Shown piece by piece: positions 11,927 through 24,879 of a DNA stretch of 64,000 nt. Numbering within the stretch: position 1 is the first letter of the stretch; the number at the start of each line of letters is the position of its first letter. The position numbers and the translations under genes are program-made. The notes under the pieces are model-generated. The model made no database searches. It saw only the letters and a program-made list of their open reading frames with translations, and was not told where the DNA came from. This stretch comes from Lamellibrachia columna (lineage: Eukaryota; Annelida; Polychaeta; Sabellida; Siboglinidae). Location of the stretch: contig OY759262.1 of assembly GCA_963662155.1 (NCBI GenBank), forward strand, positions 57,673,207-57,737,206. Reading direction: 5' to 3'.

Positions 11927-12389
11927 CTGGCAGAACAGAACACAACACTTGTAGAAAATAAACAACAATAATATTAATAAAATACAAAATGTAAATAGCA
12001 CCACATTCACCAAGTGCTCTATGGCACTATACACCATGAGACTCTAAATTCAAAGTAGGCCAACATGCAAGAGAGATATATTTATAAATAAACAATAAAT
12101 GTAAGACAATGTATAAAATTTTCAACATGGAACACAACATGATAAAACAATGGTACACATTAGACAGAACTAAAAAGACCTTTTCAGAATTAAAAATCAG
12201 TATTCAAAGGTTTCAGGAAAAAACCTATACTTTACAATGGCATTCATCCATTTTGTATACAACTTAAAACTGCTACGGCATTAAAAATTTTTTTGCGTCT
12301 CATTTCATACTAATTTCACAAAAAAATCAAACCTATTTAGTGTCAACTTCGACATGTTAACTTCGGTTTGGTTGAACTTGTGAAAGAAG

Positions 12390-12622
12390 GACAAAAGTGG
12401 CCGTGCATAGCTCACCTCTATATACTATAACAAGGCTATTCAGACTTTCGCAAGTTACCCGATCTAACAATAAAAGTTACTTCTTTCAATGATTTTAACA
12501 ACAGTATGCACGCTGGTTCAACCAACTGTACATATTACTTTCTCGCTATTCACGAGCCGCAGATATGAACATCAACAAACCTGATTCGCGCTGGGCTCAA
12601 TGAACTGAAGAGACAGCTTTCC
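12390..12622 (-). repeat. Unclassified dispersed repeat, copy F (5' half)
   Basis: The reverse complement carries the family signature: GAGCCCAGCGCGAATCAGG, then a GTTGATGTTCA block, TAATATGTACAGT and GGGTAACTTGCGAAAG. The same order of blocks is found at 22.97, 23.62, 52.19 and, inverted, 38.07 kb. Only the first 230 bases of the roughly 420-bp unit are present. Confidence 0.75.
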
Positions 12623-12714
12623 TTCACCAGTATTAGCATGATGTATAACTATATTAACGCTACAACTCATTGTACATTAGTTTCCGTGTCAGCTGGCTCT
12701 ACTTCACTGCTACA

Positions 12715-12832
12715 CGTGAGGGTACACACACGAGGGTACACACATGAAGGTACACACACACGAGGGAACACACATGAGGGTACACACACATGAGGGTACA
12801 CACGCATGAAGATACACACACATGCATTCAGA
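12715..12832. repeat. ~18-bp minisatellite (GAGGGTACACACA type)
   Basis: About seven imperfect units of GAGGGTACACACAYATGA or similar. Length varies by two bases through the internal CA run. The array abuts the donor side of the exon at 12855. Confidence 0.85.
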
Positions 12833-12854
12833 GATATCTTTCTGTGATATTTAC

Positions 12855-12913
12855 CTGCCCGATTTGACTGGTCAATCATTGGCTGTACGATTCTTCGCCT
12901 TGCATTGATAAAC
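12855..12913 (-). CDS. Meis/homothorax, exon encoding homeodomain helix 3
   Basis: This 59-nt exon completes the Trp codon split by the intron and encodes FINARRRIVQPMIDQSNRA, the end of the DNA-recognition helix and the conserved MEIS extension after it. The Asn and Arg residues of the WFxNxRR core that contact DNA in homeodomains are intact. The acceptor is GTTTGCAG above 12913 and the donor GGGCAG|GTAAAT below 12855. Vertebrate MEIS genes have introns at the same positions, inside the W codon and after NRA. The residue after NRA is Gly here (codon shared with the next exon), where vertebrate MEIS1 has Val. Confidence 0.96.
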
Positions 12914-14900
12914 CTGCAAACACAAAAAGCGAACACAATGAGTGAGAGTCTACATTTCTGCAAGAACAGTGACTTTAATGATAACGTGACATGTTGATAA
13001 AGATGACCATGATTATGGTGGTCACTGTGATAAAATGGACAATAAAAACCACATCTAACATAATGAAAACTACGATATCTGACAAGCCCTAGAACTTCAG
13101 CAATCTCACAACAACCATGTGCAAGTATCTGTTATCAAACACCAGCCAATCTATCCGTAGCGGACAGAAAAACCAAACCCTATTTTAGTCATTCATTAGC
13201 ATCACCATCAATTATCGAGTGTAACGTGAACAGTGAAAAAACTGTAAGGGACAATGCCATGTCAGCTGCGCATGGTGGCCATTCTGACAATCTCTGCTCT
13301 CTGGGTATTAATAATTAAACAGACAAACTGCTAATGACCACCCATCAATGTCCAAGGCCCTGCAGTGCATTTACACCTGTTACAATTGCATAAACACTAT
13401 TAGTGTGGCTGGGCTTGAGTAATGGCAAACCTACTACAAAGGGACTTGGTCATTCTCAGGGTCAGCCTTCAGCCAGGTGGTCCCAAGCCTTGACCATCTC
13501 TCAACATAAACACCACTCAATGTAAGGTGTGCAATACTTGCAACTTCTCCTGTGATACACACAATTAAATGGATCGCGTCCAATGCCAGGTAAATGTAGA
13601 CAGAACAGCTACCCTTGCAACAACCTCTAATATGTCTGTGGATTACCACCACACCAGGTTATGAATAACGATTACATATTCAATTGCTGGTTATAAGCAA
13701 AAATTGTCATATTTTCACATTTGACGGGCCATAAAATGCAGTTAAACGCAAGAGCATTATGCCACATTTCAACAATTCATTGCATCAATAATTTCAAATG
13801 CCTTTTTCCAAAGTCCATTTCAACGGAAGGAAGAAGGGATTTACTGCAGAATAAGGTGCTAACGAATGCCACCAAAACGCATCATAGAATGGTTAATATA
13901 TTCACAATCCCTCGGTTTAATGTTAACGAGTATCATCAAGACCACATCAACGATCTGCAAGACTCTTGCTGATGTCGGGAGAAAATTACAGAAGCTTTAC
14001 TGCTGAATTAGGTGCACAAATGGCAAACCGAAGCCTCCCAATAATGTCTAAGCGCGGCCAGCAGCGAACATGGCCGCGGATTTAGCCAGTGCTGTAAGTG
14101 ATTCCTTTCTAATCTGCCGCTGGTTTTAGGCACAGATTTGTCCTCCATGCTCATTCTGATTCACTGACTTGTGTGACAGTACTGTGGCCATCAAAAACAA
14201 ATCACCGAGATGAATTTAGTGACAGGGATTCACTCTTCAGTGGCTCTGGGAATACAAGTAAAAGTGATGCCTGTCATCACAATACCAAGTATGTAACAGC
14301 AGTCATGTTGACCTTTGTTCAACTTCTTTAATATTATGTAACATTAACAAAAACTAACAAGAAAGCAATACCGAACTTCAACCACATAGTTCTTGATGGT
14401 ATTAAGTCTGAACTTTTTATCATAAAACCATATTACATATTGGATAACATAAAATATATCTATTATAAGATACTGACAGGCTGAACCATCATTTTTAAAC
14501 ATACAGGTAACCTGACTGTTATCTGTATATGAATACTGATGTTGCCATGCAGCAGGCAATGTAAACATGGTACTGGAGTCAGAGCATTCAAATTAAACAG
14601 ATAATGGTAACTTTTTTGAAACAATCATGGATCGTTAAAACACATCTGGGCAGTCAAGATGTTAGATTTTTTAATAGATTAGTCTATAGTACGAAATGAT
14701 GTTTCTGATACAAATGATCAGAAATTTAATCTTTAAAGCAAAAATTAATATTCTACACATTTGAAAGAAACACTGGTCGTGACCCTCAATTTGATGATGT
14801 CATGAAATCCATGTTATACAACAAAACATCAACATGTACCTGAACATATATACAAATATATTTACAAAAACGGACACCAAAACAAAAAGTTCTAACTGAG

Positions 14901-15410
14901 ATGTCCAGTGTAGGAAGTATATCTATTTCTCTGTCCAGTGTAGGAAGTATATCTACTTCTCTGTCCAGTGTAGGAAGTATATCTACTTCTCTGTCCAGTG
15001 TAGGAAGTATATCTACTTCTCTGTCCAGTGTAGGAAGTATATCTACTTCTCTGTCCAGTGTAGGAAGTATATATATTTCTCTGTCCAGTGTAGGAAGTAT
15101 ATCTACTTCTCTGTCCAGTGTAGGAAGTATATATATTTCTCTGTCCAGTGTAGGAAGTATATCTACTTCTCTGTCCAGTGTAGGAAGTATATCTACTTCT
15201 CTGTCCAGTGTAGGAAGTATATCTACTTCTCTGTCCAGTGTAGGAAATATATCTACTTCTCTGTCCAGTGTAGGAAATATATCTACTTCTCTGTCCAGTG
15301 TAGGAAATATATCTACTTCTCTGTCCAGTGTAGGAAGTATATCTACTTCTCTGTCCAGTGTAGGAAATATATCTACTTCTCTGTCCAGTGTAGGAAGTAT
15401 ATCTACTTCT
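14901..15410. repeat. 30-bp minisatellite, 17 copies
   Basis: The 30-bp unit starts CTGTCCAGTGTAGGAAGTAT and ends CTACTTCT. There are seventeen head-to-tail copies with a few variants: ATATATTTCT in two units, and GGAAATAT in four units clustered at the right end. Thirty is a multiple of 3, so the plus frame stays open as a Ser-rich decapeptide repeat. I see no start context, splice site or downstream exon that would make it a protein. Confidence 0.95.
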
Positions 15411-16899
15411 CTGCGGCAGACATTGTAGTTAAACAGACCCTACGCCAACATACAGTGGATATATGTTCAACTGTCGGAGGTTGCTGGATCAAAGTACAGA
15501 AAGGGCAAAGTGGGTGGGGATGTCCCCTTCAACAGCCCCAGTCGCCCAGATGCTGGGCTGAAAAAGCAGATCCAGTGATTTACTGTTGTAGCTTCATACA
15601 TCAAAGACCAGCCGTGCTTTGAATTAGTGCCACGCAGTCCAATATTTCACTTCTTTACAGCAGCTGCAATCACATAAACCACCACCAGATGGCGGCACAA
15701 GACCACGTGGTGATGCCACGGACATCAGCAGGAAAGCGGGCCAAGAATTCGAACGATCTCTAGTAGTTTTCTGTCTTTAATTTATCAGTACACCTGGATG
15801 GGATTTAGCAGGGAAATAAATGGGTTTACAGCAGACAAGAGACCCAGGGAGCAGATACTCGAAATGGAAGCATGCCAAAGACATGATCTATTTATTGACT
15901 GGTGGTACAATGCCTGCTGGTGCCACCCAGCATTCTGGTTATGTGCTGGGACTGTGGACTACTTACTACCTTCAACAGATTGCTAGCGGGACACCAGTCT
16001 TCACAGTCTAATATTCTTACAGTGTATATTGACTGTCTCAGAAATTAAGCATTTTCTTAATGGGATCTGTCACGAAGTCATAATTTCCTTCTAATCACAA
16101 CTATTAAGATATACTTATTGACTAAGTAAATCTCAATAGTTGTGTTTAGAAGAACAATTGTTGCTTCATTATTATATACCAACTTAATGGAAATGTTCAT
16201 GAGTATTTGTCATATACAGTAATCTTTGTAAAGGATGGCTCACTACTGTATATGTTATCTAGTTTTTTTTATATAAGCACTCTTAAATATCTATCTACCT
16301 AATGTGAACTACACATAAAATTAGGAAAACACAATTGATATGTTTAGTAGATCACATCAACATATTTAACAAGTTATTTCATAGATTGTTCCCCATGCAA
16401 GGGACGCAACAGTTTTGGACCATTTCCTCGTAAAACCAGTTTTCATTAGAGATCAACAGAAAACCCTATAACCCACATGACAACATGAGGGGGTATTTTA
16501 CTGACCCTATTGTACCTCGACTGAAACAGCACACCCAGAGCTTTGTGGCCAACTAAAGCCTTTTCATTCTTTACCCTAGTGGGGCAGGGGCAGGGCATCT
16601 GACCTGCAAACTACAGCTTGTTAGAAGTTCCAGCAGCGCCTGTCATATGACACCTAGCTTCAGTGTGCTTATCAGCAGGGGTCAGGCCAGAATGACCCTA
16701 ACAGGCTATGATGTACAGGCCATGTTGATGTTACTCAATATAGCACCTAGGCCTTCTCCCAGCCCAACCTGGAGGGAGCCCCCAACCTGGGTCCCTAGAG
16801 GGAGCAGACTTGCCAAAAAGTTAGAACACTGGAGATTCTGTTTCCGTAGGTGTTATTTTATCTTGTGCACTTGCACGATACCAAGACATCGGTCGCTTG

Positions 16900-16985
16900 A
16901 AGTTTATTTATTTATTTCTAGCAGGATTATGGTATACAATATACATCGTAAAATGTTGTGACAAATGCATCATTACAATAGAAAT
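16900..16985 (-). repeat. Possible LINE 3' tail
   Basis: On the minus strand it reads ATAATCCTGCTAGAAATAAA followed by TAAATAAAC. This resembles the 3' end of the RT element at 45.08 kb (TCTTGCCTGAAATAAAACAT). The upstream body is too decayed to recognise. Confidence 0.35.
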
Positions 16986-17430
16986 ACATTTCTTATTTAT
17001 TTTCAACATGATTATTATCTACAAGATATTTAGACATTTCAGTAATCATGAATCTAATATCCTATTATAAAAGTGAACTATTTCTTCCTCGTTTAAAAAT
17101 AAAAAAATACGCAAAACTATTTCTGCCAAAACCAACAAACTAAAGTAACCCAATTCAACAATTATGATTTATTGATAAACCAACCATTATAACTTGCTAT
17201 AAATAAAACCAAACTTAACAAAGAACAAAATAATAATGGTCAATGCTCTAAAATAAAATGTTTATTTAAAAAACAATTAACACTGTTTAGTCAGACACAT
17301 CAACTCTGATTTATTCATTATGTAAAAATGGCACCTGCTTGGTAGTGCTTAGAGAAATGTGATCAACTATTGAGGTTCATAGACAGAATATTAATAAATT
17401 CATCACTACTGCCAACATCTGCAAATGCAA

Positions 17431-17969
17431 CAATCTCCACTGAATGGGTATGCCCTGTACAATCTCCACTGAATGGGTATGCCCTGTACAATCTTCACTG
17501 AGTGGGTATGTCCTGTACAATCTCCACTGAATGGGTATGCCCTGTACAATCTCCACTGAATGGGTATGCCCTGTACAATCTTCACTGAGTGGGTATGTCC
17601 TGTACAATCTCCACTGAATGGGTATGCCCTGTACAATCTCCACTGAATGGGTATGCCCTGTACAATCTTCACTGAGTGGGTATGTCCTGTATAATCTCCA
17701 CTGAATGGGTATGCCCTGTACAATCTCCACTGAATGGGTATGCCCTGTACAATCTTCACTGAGTGGGTATGTCCTGTACAATCTCCACTGAATGGGTACG
17801 ACCTGTACAATCTTCACAGAATGGGCACGCCCTGTACAATCTCCACTGAACAATGGGTATGCCCTGTACAATCTCCACCGAATGGGTATGCCCTGTACAA
17901 TCTCCACTGAATGGGTATGCCCTGTACAATCTCCACTGAATGGGTATGCCCTGTACAATCTCTACTGTA
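17431..17969. repeat. 29-bp minisatellite with 87-bp higher-order (AAB) structure
   Basis: The unit starts CAATCTCCACTGAATGGGTA and ends CCCTGTA. From 17431 to 17778 units follow the order A-A-B four times, where B has TTCACTGAGTGGG and GTCC in place of CTCC and GCCC. The right-hand units are more varied and one has a 3-base insertion (17837-17868). The 87-bp period keeps the minus frame open, giving a false 193-residue protein. Confidence 0.95.
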
Positions 17970-20180
17970 CATGTTTTCACCAAAATATTTTTGCTAGTCA
18001 CATTCACCAAGATTTCAATTGACTTTTTTCCAGGATTTAATCCTAAATGTCAAATGTTTGGTATTAGTGGAAATATCAAAAAGCCTAGAGTTTGTATATA
18101 ATTATGTTATATAATCAAATGTTGGTTTCCAAATGCATTGCAAGGATATGTGAATGTAGATGGGTATAATTTTACCTTGGTAATATAACACAGACATATC
18201 TTACATGTGTATTTTAAATGACAGGTGTTTCCTAATAATCATAATACAGATTTTACTCTAAACATTTATTTAACAAACATCAACCACATGTTTTCATATA
18301 TGCTTTAAATCCACTTCTGCCTATTATTACAATGTACAAGAGGGGGCTCCCCTGCGGCACCATCCTCAACAACAAGCCCTTGTATCCTTTGTGTCCTGTA
18401 AGTTGAGTCTCTCTCCCTATGTGTGCCAATAATCAGATTCCCAGAAGAAACCAATTTTCTATAATTCAACAAAATGCTGATGCATTTATTCGAAATACAC
18501 CGAACACTAGACGCGATTATATCTCCCGACCTATTTGATTTAAGCGCAAACACTGGCGCTGTCAGGAATATTAAAGAGGATTGCTGAGGGGGCTATTATG
18601 GCAGAAAGAATCTCGTGGACGCGGTGGCGAGACAGGGGGGGTTTCTTTTATCTTCCGAACCGCCTTTGTGGTGAGGCTGCGAGTTCAATTGTGGTCAATG
18701 AAAGCATATTTTTGCGGGGAGAATCATGGCACCAGTTCTTTAGAGGCGGCATAAAGCAGGGCCAGACACCGTGGCGGTCCATGGCGGCAGTCGATGACAG
18801 ATGACTGAACCAGAATGGGCACATTAGCAAACAATAACAACGGTCAAACACTGACCATGGTCTAACTTAGTACATAGAGTTCTCCTCTTGGGTGGCTGGC
18901 TATACAGGCGGTTGGACAACACTGACTGATGAGACTGGACAGACAGCTAAGGCAGCACTTGAGGGCCTGCGGAAGCCAGGACAGCGGTGAAGCTCTTGGT
19001 CAACCAAGGTGTTTGCGTTTTGCTTATGCAAGAGACACTGAGTCACTTAACAAACAGCCCTAAGTATTGTCTAAACAGTGGTTGACAGGACAGGGAAACA
19101 GTTGACATCCAGAGGCACATTTACACAATCCACTACTGTACAAACTATCACTACTTTCATACTTTCTTATCAGTGTTTAGTTACGTAACTAAGCATAACT
19201 TCAATACCTAGTTCAAGGCTTGAATTTTAACTTAAAACTTCATATTTAAAAAAGTTTCCTTATGCAATAAAAAAAAAATTCATATGTAACTATGTAACAT
19301 TACTACATTCAAATGATGTCCTGCAATAAACAAGGCTATTTCTTTTTTTTAACAGAATAACCTCTAAACATTTGGTAAACTGTCAGACAAGTTTTCCTTG
19401 TAACAATTACAGCAAGTAGTTGGCTTGATACTTTTCCCTGTAACAAATAATGCAATGGCTAACACTTTTTTCTTGACACCTGGAACACTAAATATTCTAC
19501 TTGATACATGAACGTGTTATAGTTAGAGCTAAAATATATTGCTTCACACCTGTTGGCATTAACAGATCATAAACCAATGCAGAATTAGAAAGAAACAGTT
19601 CTCCAACAGAAAATATATGAGGCCTGAGTAGTATTTTTTCTTCAAATTCTTGTAGTTGTTTTATATGAATTTGTGTCACGAAACCAAATAAATCACCTGT
19701 ACTGAATACACAATATCAAGTGCAGCAAACCAAAACATTTGGCGAAAGATTCAGTGGGAAGAACTACATGTGTTTTGTTGAATGTTTAGTCCATGAGTAC
19801 AGACTAAGATTAGAAACCTCAGCCTCCCCCCACAGATCTCTATAGACTGTCTCCCACCAATAAATAATTTCACGCCCAGACCCCTTTTCTGCAAACAGTT
19901 GCCAGGCAACTCAAATTAAAAATTCTGATAAGAAGTGGGAAGGGCCATTAAAAGGTAACAGGATCTGGGACTAGATAAGATTCCAGAGCCAGTCTGTCAG
20001 CTGTAGGGCTGACAGGGGCACCCCCACGAGTCACGGCTGGTCAAGGGTGGCCTCCTCCCACCTGCCTACTTTCCTCTCTCAAACAGTGAAAAGGCATCCC
20101 AAACCAAGAACAGGTCCAAAGGAAGATGTCATGAAATAAAAAGTGTAAATTTTAATAGAATTCCCTTGACAATCACCTGG

Positions 20181-20235
20181 GTGCATGCGTGCGTACGTGC
20201 GTGCGTGCGTGGTGCATGCACATGTATGCAAACAT
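20181..20235. repeat. (GTGC)n microsatellite
   Basis: Short imperfect GTGC/GCAT tract. Confidence 0.8.
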
Positions 20236-20767
20236 ACACATAAGAAATTATACTAGTTATTTTGCACAAAGAAATTATATTAGTTATCTTAAGTACCAAT
20301 TCTAACAGTACAAAGGGTAATTATTATTCCAACCAAAGTCACTGCATTTTGAAAAAAAAAAAGGTAACTTATTTGTCAGGCACACTTGTTCATTTTACCA
20401 GGTTTTAGCAGATTTCAAGACAAAAACAAAGAGAACACACACACACCATCCGTTAAACACATATATCAAATGCTTAAATAAATCAGGAATGCAGGCAAGA
20501 ATAACCATAATTTTTTTTATTAATCCACAAAATTGTAAAAAATTTTACAGTGACCATGAATAAGTATGTAAGCAGAAATAGGTTGGATACATCGAGAAGA
20601 GAAAGGCAAAAGGTAGACAAATTAATCCACAAAATAAACTAGATATAACGACATTGGTCCAGAGATGTCATGAAAAAAACAACTGATGCAGCTTAGAAAT
20701 GAGTTGATGCGATGTTCTGTACGATCTGTCTGTCGTGTCAGCCCGTGTAATTGGGCCGCTTTTGTTT

Positions 20768-20865
20768 CACTGTTATGTTTCACTGTTATGCCAACGATTT
20801 GTCTCATCAAAAGGCAAGTGCGAATAAAATATTACTCCTTGTGTGAATAAAATATTACTCCTCGG
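20768..20865. repeat. Two short tandem duplications
   Basis: A 13-bp unit (TTTCACTGTTATG) occurs twice, followed by a roughly 24-bp duplication containing GAATAAAATATTACTCCT. Both look like replication-slippage products. Confidence 0.75.
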
Positions 20866-21713
20866 AAACATAACCCCATCAATCTGGGGACAACAAAAGG
20901 ACTCAGCCGGGCCGATGGGATATGATACATTGTAAATACTAGATGCAACACTAATGAAAACAAAAATCACTGGCAGCTGAAACGCAGCTATTCAAGTAGC
21001 TTGATCAATCACAGGGACTGCGGCAATTTGAAATATTGCAAATATTTCTGGGGGGAGAGAGACACATTACTTAAATATATCCATGATGATGTGCCCACGT
21101 GTGCATGTGCATGTATGTGAGTGCCTGAGTGGGCATGCGGATATTCTTAGAAATATGACAAGAAATCACTGCAGAAGTATCACCTGCAGTGGGAAGGCAT
21201 GATGGATCGCCATCGTGGGATACGTGTACTTTGCACCACCACCTTCAAATAATTCTGCAAAAGGTCTGGCTGCATGGAAAAAAGGGCAACCAGCAGGGTA
21301 GTTACCCCAGCCCCACACTGGTCACACAGTAGCAGAGTAACCAGATAACCCCCACTAGGTCTTGCCCCATGATTGACTTTAATCACCCTAATTCAGCACT
21401 ATTTGCCCTGAGGGGCACCTGCCACACCAGCTGATGGCAGGCCCCCCTGGGCTTACATTTGGGGTGTGCAGGGGTGATTATCATTCATAAGGACATCAAT
21501 GACCTACTACTGACATTGATCAAGGTCTTAGTACAGCTGAAGATATTGATTCAAATTAAACAATTCTATCTTAACACCTCCCACCAATTTCAAAAATAAA
21601 AATTATATTTACACTATGCAAATAACACCACAGTTTTTGGTATCATTGAAGATACTGATTAAGACAACACCTCCCATTGATTTTTTTGGGTAAAAACTTT
21701 ATTTACCATATGC

Positions 21714-21853
21714 AAATAACATCAATGTTTATGTTACTCAACTATTACAAATAACATCAATGTTTATGTTACTCAACTATTACAAATAACATCAATGTTT
21801 ATGTTACTCAACTATTACAAATAACATCAATGTTTATGTTACTCAGCTATTAC
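21714..21853. repeat. 35-bp tandem repeat, 4 copies
   Basis: The unit begins AAATAACATCAATGTTTATG and ends CTATTAC. Four copies are identical except for one A-to-G change in the last. A degenerate relative (CATTGAAGATACTGATT) occurs twice just upstream. Confidence 0.9.
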
Positions 21854-22968
21854 AATTTCTAAAATAAATGGTGAATGACCATTATTATGCTATAAATTAA
21901 ACTATAAATACCACACTAAACACTTACAAATATTAGCAAAAATTAATATAGTAAATTTTCATAACACGGAATGTACAGGATTTTCATTGTTTAACGGATA
22001 CACAGCTTGTTGGGGGGTTTCATATAATTAAAATGTCCAAATTCTCTTAATTTGTGGTTCTCAAAATACTTTGTGTTCGAACTTTTATTGCTGTGGCATA
22101 TTTACCATCAAAATTTGTATAGATCAGGAATTTGACTCGCCAACAAATCATGTGGTAAAACACATCACATTCCACCGTGAAACATGAAGATTTATTGGGC
22201 TTTTAAAATTGGTATCTAGATATAATATTGAAAAACTAGCAAATTTTAATTCATCACAAAATCGTGTATTTTTGAAATTATTAAGCAGTGAAAAATCACG
22301 ACAGTGACAGGCTTTACTTGGATATTATGTTTAACTAACCGATATCTCATAAACACTAATAAATTCAGTGTTGCAATGTCCGGAAAACAGTCAGTCAATG
22401 AACCAATGGGAATTGCTGTAGGTTCCGTTTAAAGCGTGCCAGTGACTAGTGAGATAATCCATCAGAGCCCGAAGGAGTAGACGGGCTGCAGAAATCACTT
22501 TCATAAACACAATACACAAACAGTTTATCAGGCAAACACACATCCTGCCATACAAAGGTCCTCACAGGCCCTGGGCTGGCAACAAATCTGTAGCACAAAG
22601 CCAGTCAACAGAAGTAATCAGAATTCAATTAATTCGAGATAAAGGCATGATGATAAGAGAACAGGAGGATTGCACTATTAGACTTGGGTATCTGATCAGA
22701 GCCTACAAAACATAGATCTCTCTTTGGGGGGACCACCCCTGGCTGGCCATGTGTGGAGTCTGGCATCTCAAGGAGACAACAATGTGACACAAGGCCAATC
22801 TGGCTGGTGACAAGTGTCAACAATGATGGCCCTGGACATGTTTGTAGATAACCAATATATCCTAGTCAGTGCTGGCTTAGCAGTAACTAAAGTCAATCTA
22901 GCCACAAGTCTGACATCTATAGCAGCAACCTTTTGGCACCAACAAACAATCTCTCCAGCAAGACATAA

Positions 22969-23410
22969 TTAAAACTTTCAAACTCCCTCTTCAACCCACT
23001 GAGCCCATCCCTAGTCAGGTTCCTTGATGTTTAAACTTGTAGCTTGAGAATAGTTGTGGCACTAATTATATTTCATATTATTATTATTAAACAAATGTGT
23101 ACAGTTGGTTTAATAAGTCTGTATTTTAGAAAAATCATCGAAAGAATTTATTTCGATCATTAGATCTAGTAACTTGTCAAAGTGTGAATAACCTACTATA
23201 TAGAGCCAAACCACTTTTGGTATGTTTTTGCCAAATTTTTACCAGATCTGGTCAAAATTAATTAATAATTTATCCGATGATTTCATCAAAACCAAACAAC
23301 ACATTTGCTCAAACGAGCTAGCATGGTGGATACTTAAATAGGTTTGATTTTTCATGAAATGATTATAAAACAAAACGAACGATAAAATTGAATCGAGGAA
23401 GGACTTTTAA
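22969..23410 (+). repeat. Unclassified dispersed repeat, copy B (near full length)
   Basis: Contains the family blocks in order: CTGAGCCCATCCCTAGTCAGG, GTTTAAACTTGTAG, GTACAGTTGGTTTAATAA, AACTTGTCAAAGTGTGAATA, CCACTTTTGG, CCAAATTTTTACCAGATCTG, GATGATTTCATCAAAACC, GAGCTAGCATGGTGGATAC, and GAGGAAGGACTTTTAA at the right end. A TTAA tetranucleotide occurs at each end. No open reading frame is conserved between copies. Confidence 0.8.
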
Positions 23411-23620
23411 TAAATGTAAAAATAGAATATAGTTTGATAGCAGGGTCAAGCACACTGGTCTGTTTTTGGCACAGAGGCTGACAGTAGGATGTAGGGGGGT
23501 CATTAAACTGTCTGTCTGCCACTGTGCCTCTTCTGGTATCCTCAACAAGTTCTCTCCCTGTCAAATTAAACTGCCAACCTTGGAGGAGATGCTAGCGCTG
23601 CACATATCTACCAGTCTACT

Positions 23621-23830
23621 ACTCCCTTCCCATCTGATTTAGCCCATTTTTAATCAGGTTTGTTGATATTAAAATCTGTAGTGTGTGAATAGTTTAAATA
23701 ATATGAGCAGTCAGTTTAATACGAGTGTACTGTTGTCTGAAGAACTGGTTAGATAGGGTAACTTGCAAGGGTGAATAACCTTGTGCCAATAATATATAGA
23801 GCGCACCACTTTTGCCATTTTCAAATTTAT
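23621..23830 (+). repeat. Unclassified dispersed repeat, copy C (5' half)
   Basis: Begins ACTCCCTTCCCATCTGATTT-AGCCCAT and follows the family to the CCACTTTTGCC block, then stops. It lies about 210 bp after copy B in the same orientation. Confidence 0.75.
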
Positions 23831-24879
23831 TTTATTTAGTTCCATTACTATTTAACAATAGTGAAATTAATTTAGAAATAAAAAGAGTAATATAATTAAC
23901 ATAACAATTTTTTTTTCAAAGGACTTACATAAAAAATAACAATAATTTGTGAAGATAATTTTTTGCAGAGAAACTAATTATATAAAACTAATTATATTTA
24001 TAAAAACAATGAAAGCAAAAATAAAAATTTTCAATGACAGACTACCGTGTTTTGTTTTTGGAAACATTCAAAGGGAATCTGATAAATAATCCCAAATGAG
24101 TGTCAACTTAGTTCACGACATCCGGATTAACTGAAGCGTGAGATGTGGCCTATAATTTCAATCACTTTTAAACCGGAAAAAATTCACACAGGTGTTCAGA
24201 AAGTACACCGGGGTCATATCTATGTCAATTACGAAGCCGCGGCAAGCCTGAACCTTTAATCACGACATTATTATATTTTATCAAAAACAACCTCACTGTT
24301 ATTGCAGTGAGACAATAGCCTTTAAATGCTCAGTTGCACCCCAGGGGTAAAAATAAATGCCCTTTGTGTGTGATAAACAGACTACTGTAGGCAAGAGCAA
24401 TGCAATTGATTCAGATGACTGCTCAGGCTAGCGCCTAGAGAAATGATGAACCAGAGAGCAGAAGTTGCGGCACTGCTGCAGTGCCCGAGGGTGATACAAG
24501 AGAAGCCTCCAAAGGGAAGCTTGGTATCTGTCAGTCACACTAGAGCGGCCACACAAATAAGCAGGCTCATCAGTGAGAGTAGCCAACCCCAGTGTAGTTA
24601 ACTGGCTTGTCTCTGCATGCCTGTTGTAAAAGCAAGGCAAGGGAAGACTTTGGAAACTCCATCACTTCTGTTGTCCACCAATGTCTCTTGTGCTCTCTCA
24701 AGTGTACACTGTTCTATTCAGAAAGGAATACCCATTCACAAGCCAAACAAAGTTAGATATTCATTCCATAAACAGCCACGACTAGACAACATCGTAATTA
24801 ATTTTCAAAGATCCGACGACAGAATATCAGAAGGACTTGAAAAAGAATTGAACATTAAAAATGGATACCACTAAAAATC

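Larger units (their letters stand above)
11927..12854 (-). other. Meis intron directly after the homeodomain (928 bp)
   Basis: This is the shortest intron in the window. Most of it is a minus-oriented copy of the unclassified dispersed repeat (about 12390-12622) and an 18-bp minisatellite (12715-12832) that ends some 22 bases from the upstream exon's donor. No exon was seen inside. Confidence 0.8.

Noticed and set aside
14901..15428. Ser-rich 175-residue repeat protein
   Set aside because: It is the in-frame reading of a 30-bp minisatellite within a Meis intron, with no signal peptide, no flanking exon and no coding bias outside the array.
17377..17958. 193-residue minus-strand repeat protein
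   Set aside because: It is the reading of the 29-bp/87-bp array. The same applies to 31198-31761 and 55399-55719.
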